Positions 33,699 to 41,914 of a stretch of 64,000 nt of DNA are shown in pieces. The translations under genes and the position numbers were made by a program. This stretch comes from Lysinibacillus sp. JNUCC-52 (GTDB taxonomy: Bacteria; Bacillota; Bacilli; Bacillales_A; Planococcaceae), in NCBI RefSeq assembly GCF_015999545.1, contig NZ_CP065546.1, positions 2,161,501-2,225,500 on the forward strand. The letters are read 5' to 3'. The stretch's first letter is position 1. The number at the start of each line of letters is the position of its first letter. Below the pieces are notes generated by a model. The model had not been told where the DNA came from, did not search any database, and saw nothing but the letters and a program-made list of their open reading frames with translations.

Positions 33699-34748
33699 TT
33701 AACCACGCACTTCGCGATAATCATTATCTACTAATCCTATTTGTTTATTGCGCTCTTTAAATCGAATATTATGCGAAGATACATACGCCACTTTTGGGGC
33801 ATCTGGCTCTAAAAATAATTTTGCACTATTTAACGCTAAAATACCATCCGTAAACGCGCCAGCAATTAATCGTACTTTACTAGGATGATCAATAAAATCA
33901 CCTGCACCATAGATGCCTTCTATATTCGTTTCACGTTTCTCATTGACGATCGCCACACCATCTTGAATTTCTAATCCCCATTCCTCAAGTGCACCATAAT
34001 CACATTTTAAGCCATGATTCACCACAACCGCATCTACTTGCACGCATTCCATTTCATCTGTTTCTTTATTGACAATGGACACATACTGTATGACATCACC
34101 ATCACTATGTAATTGCACCACTTCATATGGTGTTTTTACATTGATAGAGGATTCTCGCATACGTAAAACATTTTTTTCATGACCACCAAATTCATCACGA
34201 CGATGGACTATTGTTACACTAGCAGCAATAGATTCTAGTTCATTCGCCCAATCGACAGCGGAATTGCCGCCACCTGAAATCAGGATATGTTTATTGCGGA
34301 AAATCTCTAATTCTTGCACAGTATAATGTAAATTCGTTACTTCATAGCGGTCTGCACCTTCAATTTCAAGCTTTTGCATTGACAGTACACCATAACCAAC
34401 CGCTAAAATGATTGCTTTGGAATAATGCTTTTCGCCTGTTGCGGATGTTAAAATAAATGTCCCATCACTGAGCTTTTCTAATTTTTCTATCTTTTGATTT
34501 AAAACAATTGTTGGATCAAACGTTTTTGCCTGTTGTATAAGCTGCTGAATCAACTCGCCACCTAAAATAGGCTTTACGCCTCCGACATCCCAAATCATTT
34601 TTTCAGGATAAATAAGCATGCGACCACCCAACTGTGAGCTAAATTCGATAATTTTTGTTTTTAAATCGCGCATCCCGCTATAAAAAGCTGTATATAATCC
34701 TGCTGGTCCACCCCCAACAATCGTTACATCATACAATTCTTCTGGCAT
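33699..34748 (-). CDS. Ferredoxin/flavodoxin-NADP+ reductase (YumC/thioredoxin-reductase-like type)
   Basis: Two-dinucleotide-domain flavoprotein of 349 residues. The FAD motif [15 protein letters not shown] is near residue 10, [16 protein letters not shown] near 160 binds NADPH, and [15 protein letters not shown] near 295 is the second FAD contact. There is no CxxC redox pair, which separates it from thioredoxin reductase. The ATG at 34748 has GGGGAG upstream. A Fur-box-like site lies 53 bases before it, so it may supply electrons for reductive iron release from siderophores; this role is inferred. Confidence 0.9.
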   Translation of the reverse strand: MPEELYDVTIVGGGPAGLYTAFYSGMRDLKTKIIEFSSQLGGRMLIYPEKMIWDVGGVKPILGGELIQQLIQQAKTFDPTIVLNQKIEKLEKLSDGTFILTSATGEKHYSKAIILAVGYGVLSMQKLEIEGADRYEVTNLHYTVQELEIFRNKHILISGGGNSAVDWANELESIAASVTIVHRRDEFGGHEKNVLRMRESSINVKTPYEVVQLHSDGDVIQYVSIVNKETDEMECVQVDAVVVNHGLKCDYGALEEWGLEIQDGVAIVNEKRETNIEGIYGAGDFIDHPSKVRLIAGAFTDGILALNSAKLFLEPDAPKVAYVSSHNIRFKERNKQIGLVDNDYREVRG

Positions 34749-34800
34749 GTCTTTCTCCCCTTTTCTACTTATAACGTTTGCCTTTTCTATTGTTCCCAAA

Positions 34801-34819
34801 GATAATGACATTCATTCTC
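34801..34819 (-). promoter_or_regulatory. Fur box upstream of the reductase gene
   Basis: GATAATGACATTCATTCTC matches 16 of 19 positions of the Fur consensus GATAATGATAATCATTATC. It lies just upstream of the reductase gene and after the permease stop. Confidence 0.65.
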
Positions 34820-34843
34820 AATTAAAAATATGCGGAATCTATT

Positions 34844-35878
34844 TTATTCCTTTAATCGAGCTAATAAAAATAAAAAATATGGTGCCCCAAAAACTGCTAC
34901 AACAATTCCAGCTGGTATTTCAGAAGGCTCTAAAATTGAGCGCCCTACCGTATCAGCTAATAACACTAAAAAGCCACCTAAAAGTGCTGAAGTCGGAAGC
35001 AAAAATTGATGGTTTGCTCCTACAAGTTGACGAGCTAGATGTGGTGCAATTAATCCAACAAAGCCAATTCCACCGCTAACAGAAACACTAGCTCCAGCTA
35101 ATCCAACTGATGCGGCTAATAGCCAACGACGTTCCTTTTCAATAGAGGCACCTAATCCAATCGATGTTACTTCTCCTAGATTGAGTATGTTTAACACCCG
35201 TGATTTCATGTAAATAAATGGGAACAAAATTAATAACCATGGTAATAAGGATAGGACAAACCTCCAATTTGAACCCCAAATACTACCTGCAAGCCACGTA
35301 GCTACAAATTGATAATTTTCAGGAGTAAGGCGAAGTGTTAACACAATCATTGCTGAACTAATGCCAGCTGCCACCGCAACACCCGTTAAAATTAAACGCA
35401 TTGGTGTTATACCTTCATGGCGCTTATAAGACAAAGAATAAATTAACACAGCTGTTAACCCTGCCCCTATAAAGGCTAGTACTGGTAGCAAATAGACGGG
35501 TACTGATTTAGTCGTTGGGAAAAAAGAAATATAAAGCATTACAGCTAAACCAGCTCCTGCATTAATACCTAAAATACCTGGATCTGCTAAAGCATTTTTT
35601 GAGATGCCCTGTAAAACAGCTCCTGCTATTGCTAAGCCCATCCCTACTAAAACCCCAATGACAATTCTAGGAAGCCTAAATTGAAATAATATTAATTGCT
35701 GTTGCGCATCGCCTTGTCCAAAAAGCGTACGTATTACTTCCATTGGTGTCAGTTTAATTACACCCGTGTTCATGCTCATTACAAAGGTAACTACTATTAA
35801 AACGATTAGTGTAGCTATTATAAGGAAGTTTTTCCTTCTGACGTTTTGTTGATTCTGTGTTAAAAAGTCGTTACTCAC
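34844..35878 (-). CDS. FecCD-family siderophore permease (second)
   Basis: A 344-residue integral membrane protein with 9-10 helices. Family marks include LPRIVIGVLVGMGLAIAGAV near residue 75 and GGIGFVGLIAPHLARQLVG near 265. The GTG start overlaps the preceding permease's stop by 4 bases, so translation is coupled. With its partner it should form the channel of an iron-siderophore importer. Confidence 0.94.
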   Translation of the reverse strand: MSNDFLTQNQQNVRRKNFLIIATLIVLIVVTFVMSMNTGVIKLTPMEVIRTLFGQGDAQQQLILFQFRLPRIVIGVLVGMGLAIAGAVLQGISKNALADPGILGINAGAGLAVMLYISFFPTTKSVPVYLLPVLAFIGAGLTAVLIYSLSYKRHEGITPMRLILTGVAVAAGISSAMIVLTLRLTPENYQFVATWLAGSIWGSNWRFVLSLLPWLLILFPFIYMKSRVLNILNLGEVTSIGLGASIEKERRWLLAASVGLAGASVSVSGGIGFVGLIAPHLARQLVGANHQFLLPTSALLGGFLVLLADTVGRSILEPSEIPAGIVVAVFGAPYFLFLLARLKE

Positions 35879-36927
35879 AGTTCCTTTCCTCCTTTTCGGG
35901 CTAAATAAAGAAAGAATGGAACCCCAATTAAAGCAATTAATGCACCAATCGGCGTTTCGTAGGGTGGATTAATAGTACGCGCAACTAAATCAGCAAGTAC
36001 AACAAGTAATGCTCCATATACTAATGAACAGGCGATGATCCATCGATAATCATGTCCTACTATGTATCTCGTAAAATGGGGAACAATTAATCCTACAAAA
36101 CCAACAGCGCCTACAACTGAAACTGCTGCCCCTGCTAAAATTAAAACAATCACCATCCCCCACACTTTTACGACAACCGTTCGTTGGCCAAGCCCAATTG
36201 CTATTTCTTCACCTAAGCTTAGCAATGTAATTGAGCGGGATAGCATAAGCGCACCAATCATCGCGACCAATATCCAGGGCGATAAAATTCGAAGATGACT
36301 CCACATCGTACCAGATACTCCACCCGCATACCAAAATGCTAAGTCTTGTCCAATGCGGTAATAAAGCGCAATGCCTTCACCTAACGCACCAAGTAAAGCA
36401 CTTACAGCAGCGCCAGCAAGAACGAGACGCATAGGTGTTAAGCCACCTTTAGATAATGAGCCAACACCATAGACTATCGCAACGCCGAGACCTGCACCTA
36501 CAAACGACCATAAAATTAAATACATATAGGGCATGCCAGGAAAAAAGGCAAAGCAGACAGCAAGCATAAATGCCGCTCCAGAATTCAATCCTAATAACCC
36601 TGAGTCCGCTAAAGGATTGCGCGTCATACCTTGCATGATTGCACCAGCAACTGCGAAGCTTGCACCTACTAACGCTGCTCCAAGTACTCGTGGCAAACGA
36701 ATATCATGAATAATTTGATGTGTTGTTAATTCTGGTGAAAATTGCGTAATTGCCGTCCAAACAGTACTTAATGAAATATCTGCTGCCCCTAAAGAGATGG
36801 CTAAGCCAATGGCAAATACTAATCCAATAACTCCTAAAATTAAAGCTACTATTCCGCGTATTGGGTGAGATTGTTTTTGTAGCTCAGCTATATCACTGAG
36901 CCCTTCTACTCCTGTCGACGCAGTCAT
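35875..36927 (-). CDS. FecCD-family siderophore permease (first)
   Basis: A 350-residue permease paralogous to the next gene. It shows LPRVLGAALVGASFAVAGAI near residue 78, ALLGALGEGIALYY in the centre and GFVGLIVPHFTRYIVGHDYR near 275. A GGAGG site precedes the ATG. It lies 33 bases after the ATPase gene. The acidic N-terminal extension (ASTGVEGLSDIAELQ) is cytoplasmic. Confidence 0.94.
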   Translation of the reverse strand: MTASTGVEGLSDIAELQKQSHPIRGIVALILGVIGLVFAIGLAISLGAADISLSTVWTAITQFSPELTTHQIIHDIRLPRVLGAALVGASFAVAGAIMQGMTRNPLADSGLLGLNSGAAFMLAVCFAFFPGMPYMYLILWSFVGAGLGVAIVYGVGSLSKGGLTPMRLVLAGAAVSALLGALGEGIALYYRIGQDLAFWYAGGVSGTMWSHLRILSPWILVAMIGALMLSRSITLLSLGEEIAIGLGQRTVVVKVWGMVIVLILAGAAVSVVGAVGFVGLIVPHFTRYIVGHDYRWIIACSLVYGALLVVLADLVARTINPPYETPIGALIALIGVPFFLYLARKGGKEL

Positions 36928-36960
36928 TCTACTTCCTCCTCTTAACTTCCAATGCTCCGC

Positions 36961-37755
36961 TTAATCTTTCATATTGTATAGCTGATACGATAGACAAATT
37001 GGATTTTTACTATATGGACAGACAGCCATTTCTGCATTGATATTGAACACAGTTTGTAAATTTTCCTTTGTCATCACTTCTTGAGGGCTGCCACTTCCGA
37101 TTAATTTCCCGTCACGCATCGCCATCATAAAATGAGAAAAACGAGACGCATGGTTTAAATCATGCAATACCATAATAATTGTCCGTCCCTCTTCCCGATT
37201 CAGCTTTTCAAGCAATAATAAAATATCTAACTGATGTGCTAAATCTAAATAGGTAGTCGGTTCGTCCAATACTAAAATATCCGTACCTTGGGCTAATGCC
37301 ATGGCAATCCAAACTCTTTGGCGCTGACCACCTGACAATGCTTCTATTGGCCGATCACAAAACTCTCTCAGTCCTGTAACATCAATGGCCCAATGAATAT
37401 ATTCATAATCTTCCTTACGCAATGTACCCAACCCTCCTTGATGAGGGAAACGGCCATATGATATTAATTCAAAAACAGTTAATCCCCCAGGAGCTGTTGC
37501 TGTTTGAGGTAAAATTGCCATCTTTTTTGCCACTTCTTTTGTCTTTAATTGATGAATGGCTTTACCGTCTAAAAAGACAGTACCGTTTTGTGTTCGTAAT
37601 ACACGCGCAATAGCCTTTAATAAAGTAGATTTTCCACAGCCATTTGGGCCAATTATTGTTGAGATTTGTCCTTTAGGAATGGCCACACTGAAATCATCCA
37701 CAATAAGCATCGAGGAGTAACCAATTGCCACATGTTCGATCTCCAATACTGACAT
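36961..37755 (-). CDS. Iron-siderophore ABC transporter ATP-binding protein
   Basis: A 264-residue FecE/FhuC-type ATPase: Walker A GPNGCGKSTLLKA near residue 36, signature LSGGQRQRVWIAMAL near 138, Walker B DILVLDEPTTYLDLAH near 158 and the switch His in VLHDLNHASRF. The ATG at 37755 has AAGGAAG upstream. It would power the two FecCD permeases encoded downstream. Confidence 0.95.
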   Translation of the reverse strand: MSVLEIEHVAIGYSSMLIVDDFSVAIPKGQISTIIGPNGCGKSTLLKAIARVLRTQNGTVFLDGKAIHQLKTKEVAKKMAILPQTATAPGGLTVFELISYGRFPHQGGLGTLRKEDYEYIHWAIDVTGLREFCDRPIEALSGGQRQRVWIAMALAQGTDILVLDEPTTYLDLAHQLDILLLLEKLNREEGRTIIMVLHDLNHASRFSHFMMAMRDGKLIGSGSPQEVMTKENLQTVFNINAEMAVCPYSKNPICLSYQLYNMKD

Positions 37756-37774
37756 ACAAAACTTCCTTTCGTTT

Positions 37775-39499
37775 TTAGATTTGCAAACCAAATTGTGCTG
37801 TGTACAAACCGTAATATGCGTTTTTCCTAGCCATTAATTGTTCATGTGTTCCTTCTTCTATAATCCCCTTTTTCGAAACGACGACAATACGGTCTGCATC
37901 TTTTATTGTCGCCAAGCGGTGTGCAATGACTAATGTTGTACGTCCTTTGGAAAGTTCTTGCAATGCTTGCTGAATAGCCTGTTCTGTTTCTGTATCTAAA
38001 GCGGAAGTGGCCTCATCCAAAATTAATATTTTGGGGTTTTTCAAGAAAATACGTGCTATAGACAGCCTCTGTTTCTGTCCACCTGATAACTTCACGCCTC
38101 GTTCACCAATTAACGTATCCATTCCATCTGGTAATGCTTGTATCATCTCTTCAAGCTGTGCTCGTTTTGCCGCATACCAAATATCTTCTTCACTCGCCTG
38201 TAAATCTCCGTATGCAATGTTTTCTCGAATCGTACCATCAAATAAAAAAACATCCTGTTGTACAATGCCGATATGGGAGCGTAATGAATGAAGCTTAAAA
38301 TCGCGTATATCTAGCCCATCGACTTTTATTGAACCTTCACTCACCTCATAAAAGCGTGGGAGTAAGCTACAAATAGTTGATTTCCCCGCTCCAGATGGAC
38401 CAACAAGCGCTACTGTTTCCCCAGAGTGAATCGTTAAATTAATATTATTTAATGTGTGCTCTGTATCGGTGTAACCAAATGAAACTCGATCAAACGTAAT
38501 ATTGCCATCAATAGACTCTATTTGCTTAGCTTTTGGATGGTCTTCAATTTCTGGGGCTGTTTCTAAAAAATCAATATAGCGTTTAAAACCAGCCATGCCC
38601 TTTGGATAACTCTCAATAAACATATTTATTTTGTTAATTGGACCGAGTAAAATTCCAGAGAGAAGAATAAAAGCAATAAATTCGCCATTCGTTAAATAGC
38701 CCTTTAATACAAAGTATGCGCCGACAAATAGCGTAAATAATGATAAGACTTTCGTTAAAATACCAGAGATTGCTTCATTCCAAGCCATCACCTTATAAGA
38801 AAACAATTTGGTTGCTCGGAATTTTTCATTATTCTTTTTGAAGCGGTTTTTTTCATGGTCTTCGTTTGTAAATGCTTGAACTACTCGAATACCGCTGACG
38901 TTATTTTCTACACGAGCATTAAAGTCCGCAATATCGCTGAACATTTGATGAAATGCTTTCGACATAAGCTTGCCAAAAATAATCGTTAGTACAAGAATAA
39001 TGGGTACAAGAATAAAGATTAATAGCGTAAAGGTAGGATCAATATAAAACATTACGCAAAAGGAACCGATGATTGTCATCATTGCAACAAACATATCTTC
39101 TGGACCATGATGGGCAAGCTCACCGATGTCCATTAAATCATTTGTTAAGCGTGAGACAAGATGTCCCGTTTTATTGTTATCAAAGTAGCGGAATGAGAGC
39201 TTTTGAATATGATTGAACGCTTCCCTTCTCATATCCGTTTCAATATTGATGCCTAGCATATGCCCCCAATAGGAAACTATAAAATCTAAAATCGAATTAA
39301 AAATATACAGCAATAACAGCAAACCACATGCCATCATAATCCACTTTAATTCACCATCTGGAAGAATATCATCAATGACTTTATTTAAAACTAATGGAAA
39401 TGCCAGCTCAATGAGGGCAACTAAAATTGCACAGGAGAAATCTAATAGAAATAAGCCTTTATATGGCCTGTAATAAGTAAAGAAACGTTGTAGTAACAT
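37775..39499 (-). CDS. ABC transporter with fused membrane and ATPase domains (exporter type)
   Basis: A 574-residue half-transporter: six helices in residues 1-310, then an ATPase with Walker A GPSGAGKSTICSLL near 370, signature LSGGQKQRLSIARI near 470 and Walker B ILILDEATSALD. It is of the MsbA/LmrA type and should act as a homodimer. AGGAGG precedes the ATG. Its 3' end lies 20 bases before the iron ATPase gene, so it is probably in the same operon; siderophore or haem export is possible but not shown. Confidence 0.92.
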   Translation of the reverse strand: MLLQRFFTYYRPYKGLFLLDFSCAILVALIELAFPLVLNKVIDDILPDGELKWIMMACGLLLLLYIFNSILDFIVSYWGHMLGINIETDMRREAFNHIQKLSFRYFDNNKTGHLVSRLTNDLMDIGELAHHGPEDMFVAMMTIIGSFCVMFYIDPTFTLLIFILVPIILVLTIIFGKLMSKAFHQMFSDIADFNARVENNVSGIRVVQAFTNEDHEKNRFKKNNEKFRATKLFSYKVMAWNEAISGILTKVLSLFTLFVGAYFVLKGYLTNGEFIAFILLSGILLGPINKINMFIESYPKGMAGFKRYIDFLETAPEIEDHPKAKQIESIDGNITFDRVSFGYTDTEHTLNNINLTIHSGETVALVGPSGAGKSTICSLLPRFYEVSEGSIKVDGLDIRDFKLHSLRSHIGIVQQDVFLFDGTIRENIAYGDLQASEEDIWYAAKRAQLEEMIQALPDGMDTLIGERGVKLSGGQKQRLSIARIFLKNPKILILDEATSALDTETEQAIQQALQELSKGRTTLVIAHRLATIKDADRIVVVSKKGIIEEGTHEQLMARKNAYYGLYTAQFGLQI

Positions 39500-39569
39500 G
39501 GATGGAACCTCCTAATATACGACTAACAACTTTAAATTGCTCATACTTGTTTATGATTTATTTAATGAA

Positions 39570-39597
39570 AGCTACCTAATCTTAAAACTAGGTAGCT
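39570..39597 (-). terminator. Weak hairpin between the lipoprotein and exporter genes
   Basis: A perfect 9-base stem (AGCTACCTA / TAGGTAGCT) follows the ORF ending at 39628. The minus-strand tail TTTCATTAAATAAAT is only moderately T-rich, so partial read-through into the ABC genes is likely. Confidence 0.5.
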
Positions 39598-39627
39598 CAC
39601 CTCATATATTTTCCGCAATTCTACTTG

Positions 39628-41535
39628 TTATTTTTCCTGCGATTTTGTAAATTCCACTATTTTATCCGCTAAATCTTCTGCTTGATGGAGTCCAGATAAC
39701 GGATCAGAAGCAAAATAATATTCGGCTTCTAAAGGAATTGTTTTATTATTTTTGACAACATCAAGATTTGTCCAAGTTGGAGGGAATTGCCCACCTTTAT
39801 TAAAGAAATTAATAACGAAGACGTAATCGCCAACATAGTCACCTACTACTTCATAGGAGATATCATAGCGGCCACCGTTAGATTCCTTTGTATCAAAAAG
39901 CTCCTGAACTTTTTCTTGTGGTTTTACACCAAGAATTTGATACAGCGCTCGGCCACCTGATACGCTTGTATTCCCAACAACCGTTGCATTTTTTTCAAAT
40001 ACATCAAAAATTGTAAAGGTAGCACCTTCTGGTATCGCATCATTTATTTTTTGTTGTGCATTCGTTACGCGATTTTCAAAATCTTTGACAAATGCGTCTG
40101 CTTCTTCCTGCCTTCCTAAAAATTCGCCCATTGCTTTGACCTCATCAGTCGCAGATTTATAGGCTGTATCAGAAAAGACGATCGTCGGTGCAATTTTTTC
40201 ATATTTTTCAACATCTTCTGGATTCCAAGTAATGATTAAATCTGGCTTTAATTCTAAAATCTTTTCTAATGAAGCATTTCCGTCTGTCCCGATATTCGTA
40301 ATTTCACCGTCTTTATAGTACGATTTTAAAAATGCTGCATAGTCTAAATTAGCTACTACTGCCCCAACAGGCACAACATCTAATGCAAGTATTTGTCCAA
40401 GATACCAGTCTGTCACAATACGTTGGGCTTTAACTGGAATCTCTACTTCGCGCCCGCTATCATCCGTAATAGTTCTAGTCTCGGACTCCTCCGTTTTAGG
40501 TACACTATCATTATTTTCAGCTGGTTGTTTTGTATCCTCGCCACATGCTGCTAGTAAAACTAACAAACTTAGTAAAAAGGGCGTCTTTATATGTTTAAGC
40601 ATTTTTTTCATCATGACTTCATTTTCCCCAATCTTAAATCGTTTTGCTTGCGCGAGCTGATTCTTATTGTATTGAAAATGATTCTCATTTGTAATAGTGA
40701 ATTCGGACATAGCAGCTGTATATTTCAGCCTATAAATACTAGGCGCCATACTTGTCTCCTTTTTAAAGGCCCTACTAAAATAGTATTCATCCTCATATCC
40801 AAGAGAGATGGCTATTTGTTTAATGTCATATTGATTGGCAATTAAATATTGTTTCGCACGTTTAATTTTGAGTTGCTGCAAGTAAATTTGTGGCCCTATT
40901 CCATAACGAGCCTTAAACACACGTAATAAATGTCGTGTACTAATTTGAAGTGAATCAGCGAGCGTTTGGATTAATAACGGCTCTTGAACATGCTCTTCTA
41001 GATATAAACGTGCTAATTCTACTTTATCCATTTCATGTGGCTTCCCCTGCCCTTCAGTTAGCTCTTGAAATATCCGATAAATGAGCTTGTAAAAGGATGC
41101 TTTGACAAATAAATGGTCATGAATAGAACCTGTCTGCCACTTGATAAACATATCTTGTAGTAACGTATGAATCGGAATTGGATTAGCAGGTATACATGAG
41201 AACTCCGTTTGAAACGGTTGATATTGCATTTGTAAATGTTGCATAAAAGCATCATCATAAATGACATCACCTTTATAGTGAATAAGAAAGTAGTTCAAAG
41301 GCTTTTTTGATTTTATATGTAATGTTTGGGATTTTCCAATATGAAAAATGCTAAATCGTTGTACATAATAAGGATTCTCTCCAATAACAATTTCTGCTTC
41401 CCCAACTGTAATGATTAATAACGAGCTGTATTTCATTACTTCTTTCTTTTGCCCCGAGTTGTTAACTACACATTCCATGTGTTTTACTTTGATATGGGCA
41501 TTTTCCCATAGGAGCATATAAGCATCGTAATTCAT
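39628..41535 (-). CDS. AraC-type regulator joined in frame to a siderophore-binding lipoprotein
   Basis: One 635-codon frame holds two complete proteins. Residues 1-275 are an AraC regulator: a cupin-like N-terminus and two HTHs (IQTLADSLQISTRHLLRVFK near 189; IAISLGYEDEYYFSRAFKKE near 241). Residues 308-635 are a periplasmic-type iron-siderophore binding protein with its own basic start MMKKMLKHIKTP, hydrophobic core and lipobox LLAAC (Cys331), then ITDDSGREVEIPVKAQRIV and SLEKILELKPDLIITW. The joint (276-307) is translated DNA that looks like a promoter region with a Fur box. B. subtilis Btr is a known AraC-binding-protein fusion but to my knowledge has no internal lipoprotein signal. The ATG at 41535 has GAGGAG upstream; M308 (40614) has GGGGA about 10 bases upstream. 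Confidence 0.85.
   Translation of the reverse strand: MNYDAYMLLWENAHIKVKHMECVVNNSGQKKEVMKYSSLLIITVGEAEIVIGENPYYVQRFSIFHIGKSQTLHIKSKKPLNYFLIHYKGDVIYDDAFMQHLQMQYQPFQTEFSCIPANPIPIHTLLQDMFIKWQTGSIHDHLFVKASFYKLIYRIFQELTEGQGKPHEMDKVELARLYLEEHVQEPLLIQTLADSLQISTRHLLRVFKARYGIGPQIYLQQLKIKRAKQYLIANQYDIKQIAISLGYEDEYYFSRAFKKETSMAPSIYRLKYTAAMSEFTITNENHFQYNKNQLAQAKRFKIGENEVMMKKMLKHIKTPFLLSLLVLLAACGEDTKQPAENNDSVPKTEESETRTITDDSGREVEIPVKAQRIVTDWYLGQILALDVVPVGAVVANLDYAAFLKSYYKDGEITNIGTDGNASLEKILELKPDLIITWNPEDVEKYEKIAPTIVFSDTAYKSATDEVKAMGEFLGRQEEADAFVKDFENRVTNAQQKINDAIPEGATFTIFDVFEKNATVVGNTSVSGGRALYQILGVKPQEKVQELFDTKESNGGRYDISYEVVGDYVGDYVFVINFFNKGGQFPPTWTNLDVVKNNKTIPLEAEYYFASDPLSGLHQAEDLADKIVEFTKSQEK
40666..40694 (-). 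promoter_or_regulatory. Candidate internal promoter with a Fur box in the spacer
   Basis: On the minus strand, TTACAA (40694-40689), a 17-base spacer and TACAAT (40671-40666) form a good sigma-A candidate. The spacer contains TGAGAAT-C-ATTTTCA (40673-40687), a 7-1-7 Fur-type inverted repeat. It lies 52 bases before the lipoprotein's own ATG at 40614, inside the larger open frame. Confidence 0.6.
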
Positions 41536-41574
41536 AGCGTTCTCCTCAACTAATAAGACATACCACCATTATAT

Positions 41575-41589
41575 TGATAATGATTCTCA
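41575..41589 (-). promoter_or_regulatory. Fur box upstream of the AraC/lipoprotein ORF
   Basis: TGATAAT-G-ATTCTCA is a nearly perfect 7-1-7 Fur operator. On the minus strand a TATAAT follows directly at the downstream side, about 35 bases before the ATG at 41535, so Fur would block this promoter when iron is plentiful. Confidence 0.75.
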
Positions 41590-41622
41590 ATTTCATTATA
41601 CTTTTTAGAGAACAAGAAAAAA

Positions 41623-41652
41623 ACACCAATTACTAACAATAGTTATTGGTGT
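41623..41652 (-). terminator. Terminator-like hairpin (left bracket of repeat block)
   Basis: The stem pairs ACACCAAT with ATTGGTGT and, with one mismatch, TACTA with TAGTT; the minus-strand tail is TTTTTTCTTG. It closely resembles the hairpin at 41875-41908. Confidence 0.75.
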
Positions 41653-41675
41653 CAGAGTAGAGATAAGCTCACTTC

Positions 41676-41853
41676 GTTGATTTCCGCTACGGACGGACGC
41701 TTTCCGCGGGCACACACGTAAGCCGCAACCCTCGCTATCGCGCGGTATGTTGCGTCTCACGTTCTGTGCGTTCCCGCAGGAGTCGTCCGCCTTCGCTCCA
41801 ATCAACTAGTAAAATTGTTTGAGTGCCTGGCACTTCCCGCAGCGGAAATCAAC
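41676..41853. repeat. GC-rich Bacillales intergenic repeat element
   Basis: A GC-rich block unlike its AT-rich surroundings. On the minus strand it reads GTTGATTGGAGCGAAGG, then GACTCCTGCGGGAACGC, then CCCGCGGAAAGCGTCCG and TAGCGGAAATCAAC. I recognise these words as those of a repeat scattered between genes in many Bacillaceae genomes. The ends form inverted repeats: GTTGATT at 41676 with AATCAAC at 41800-41806, and a longer 13-base pair GTTGATTTCCGCT (41676) with AGCGGAAATCAAC (41841-41853). It carries no transposase. A minus-strand frame of 66 codons here is not a gene. Confidence 0.8.
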
Positions 41854-41874
41854 GGCAGTCAAATAACAAAATAA

Positions 41875-41908
41875 AGACACCATTCACTATTACTAGTCAA
41901 TGGTGTCT
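41875..41908 (-). terminator. Terminator of rho
   Basis: A 10-base perfect stem AGACACCATT/AATGGTGTCT with further pairing inside, tail TTTATTTTG on the minus strand, 7 bases after the rho stop. Confidence 0.8.
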
Positions 41909-41914
41909 ACAATT

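Noticed and set aside
41605..41805. Minus-strand ORF of 66 codons
   Set aside because: It falls within the GC-rich intergenic repeat and one of its flanking terminators.
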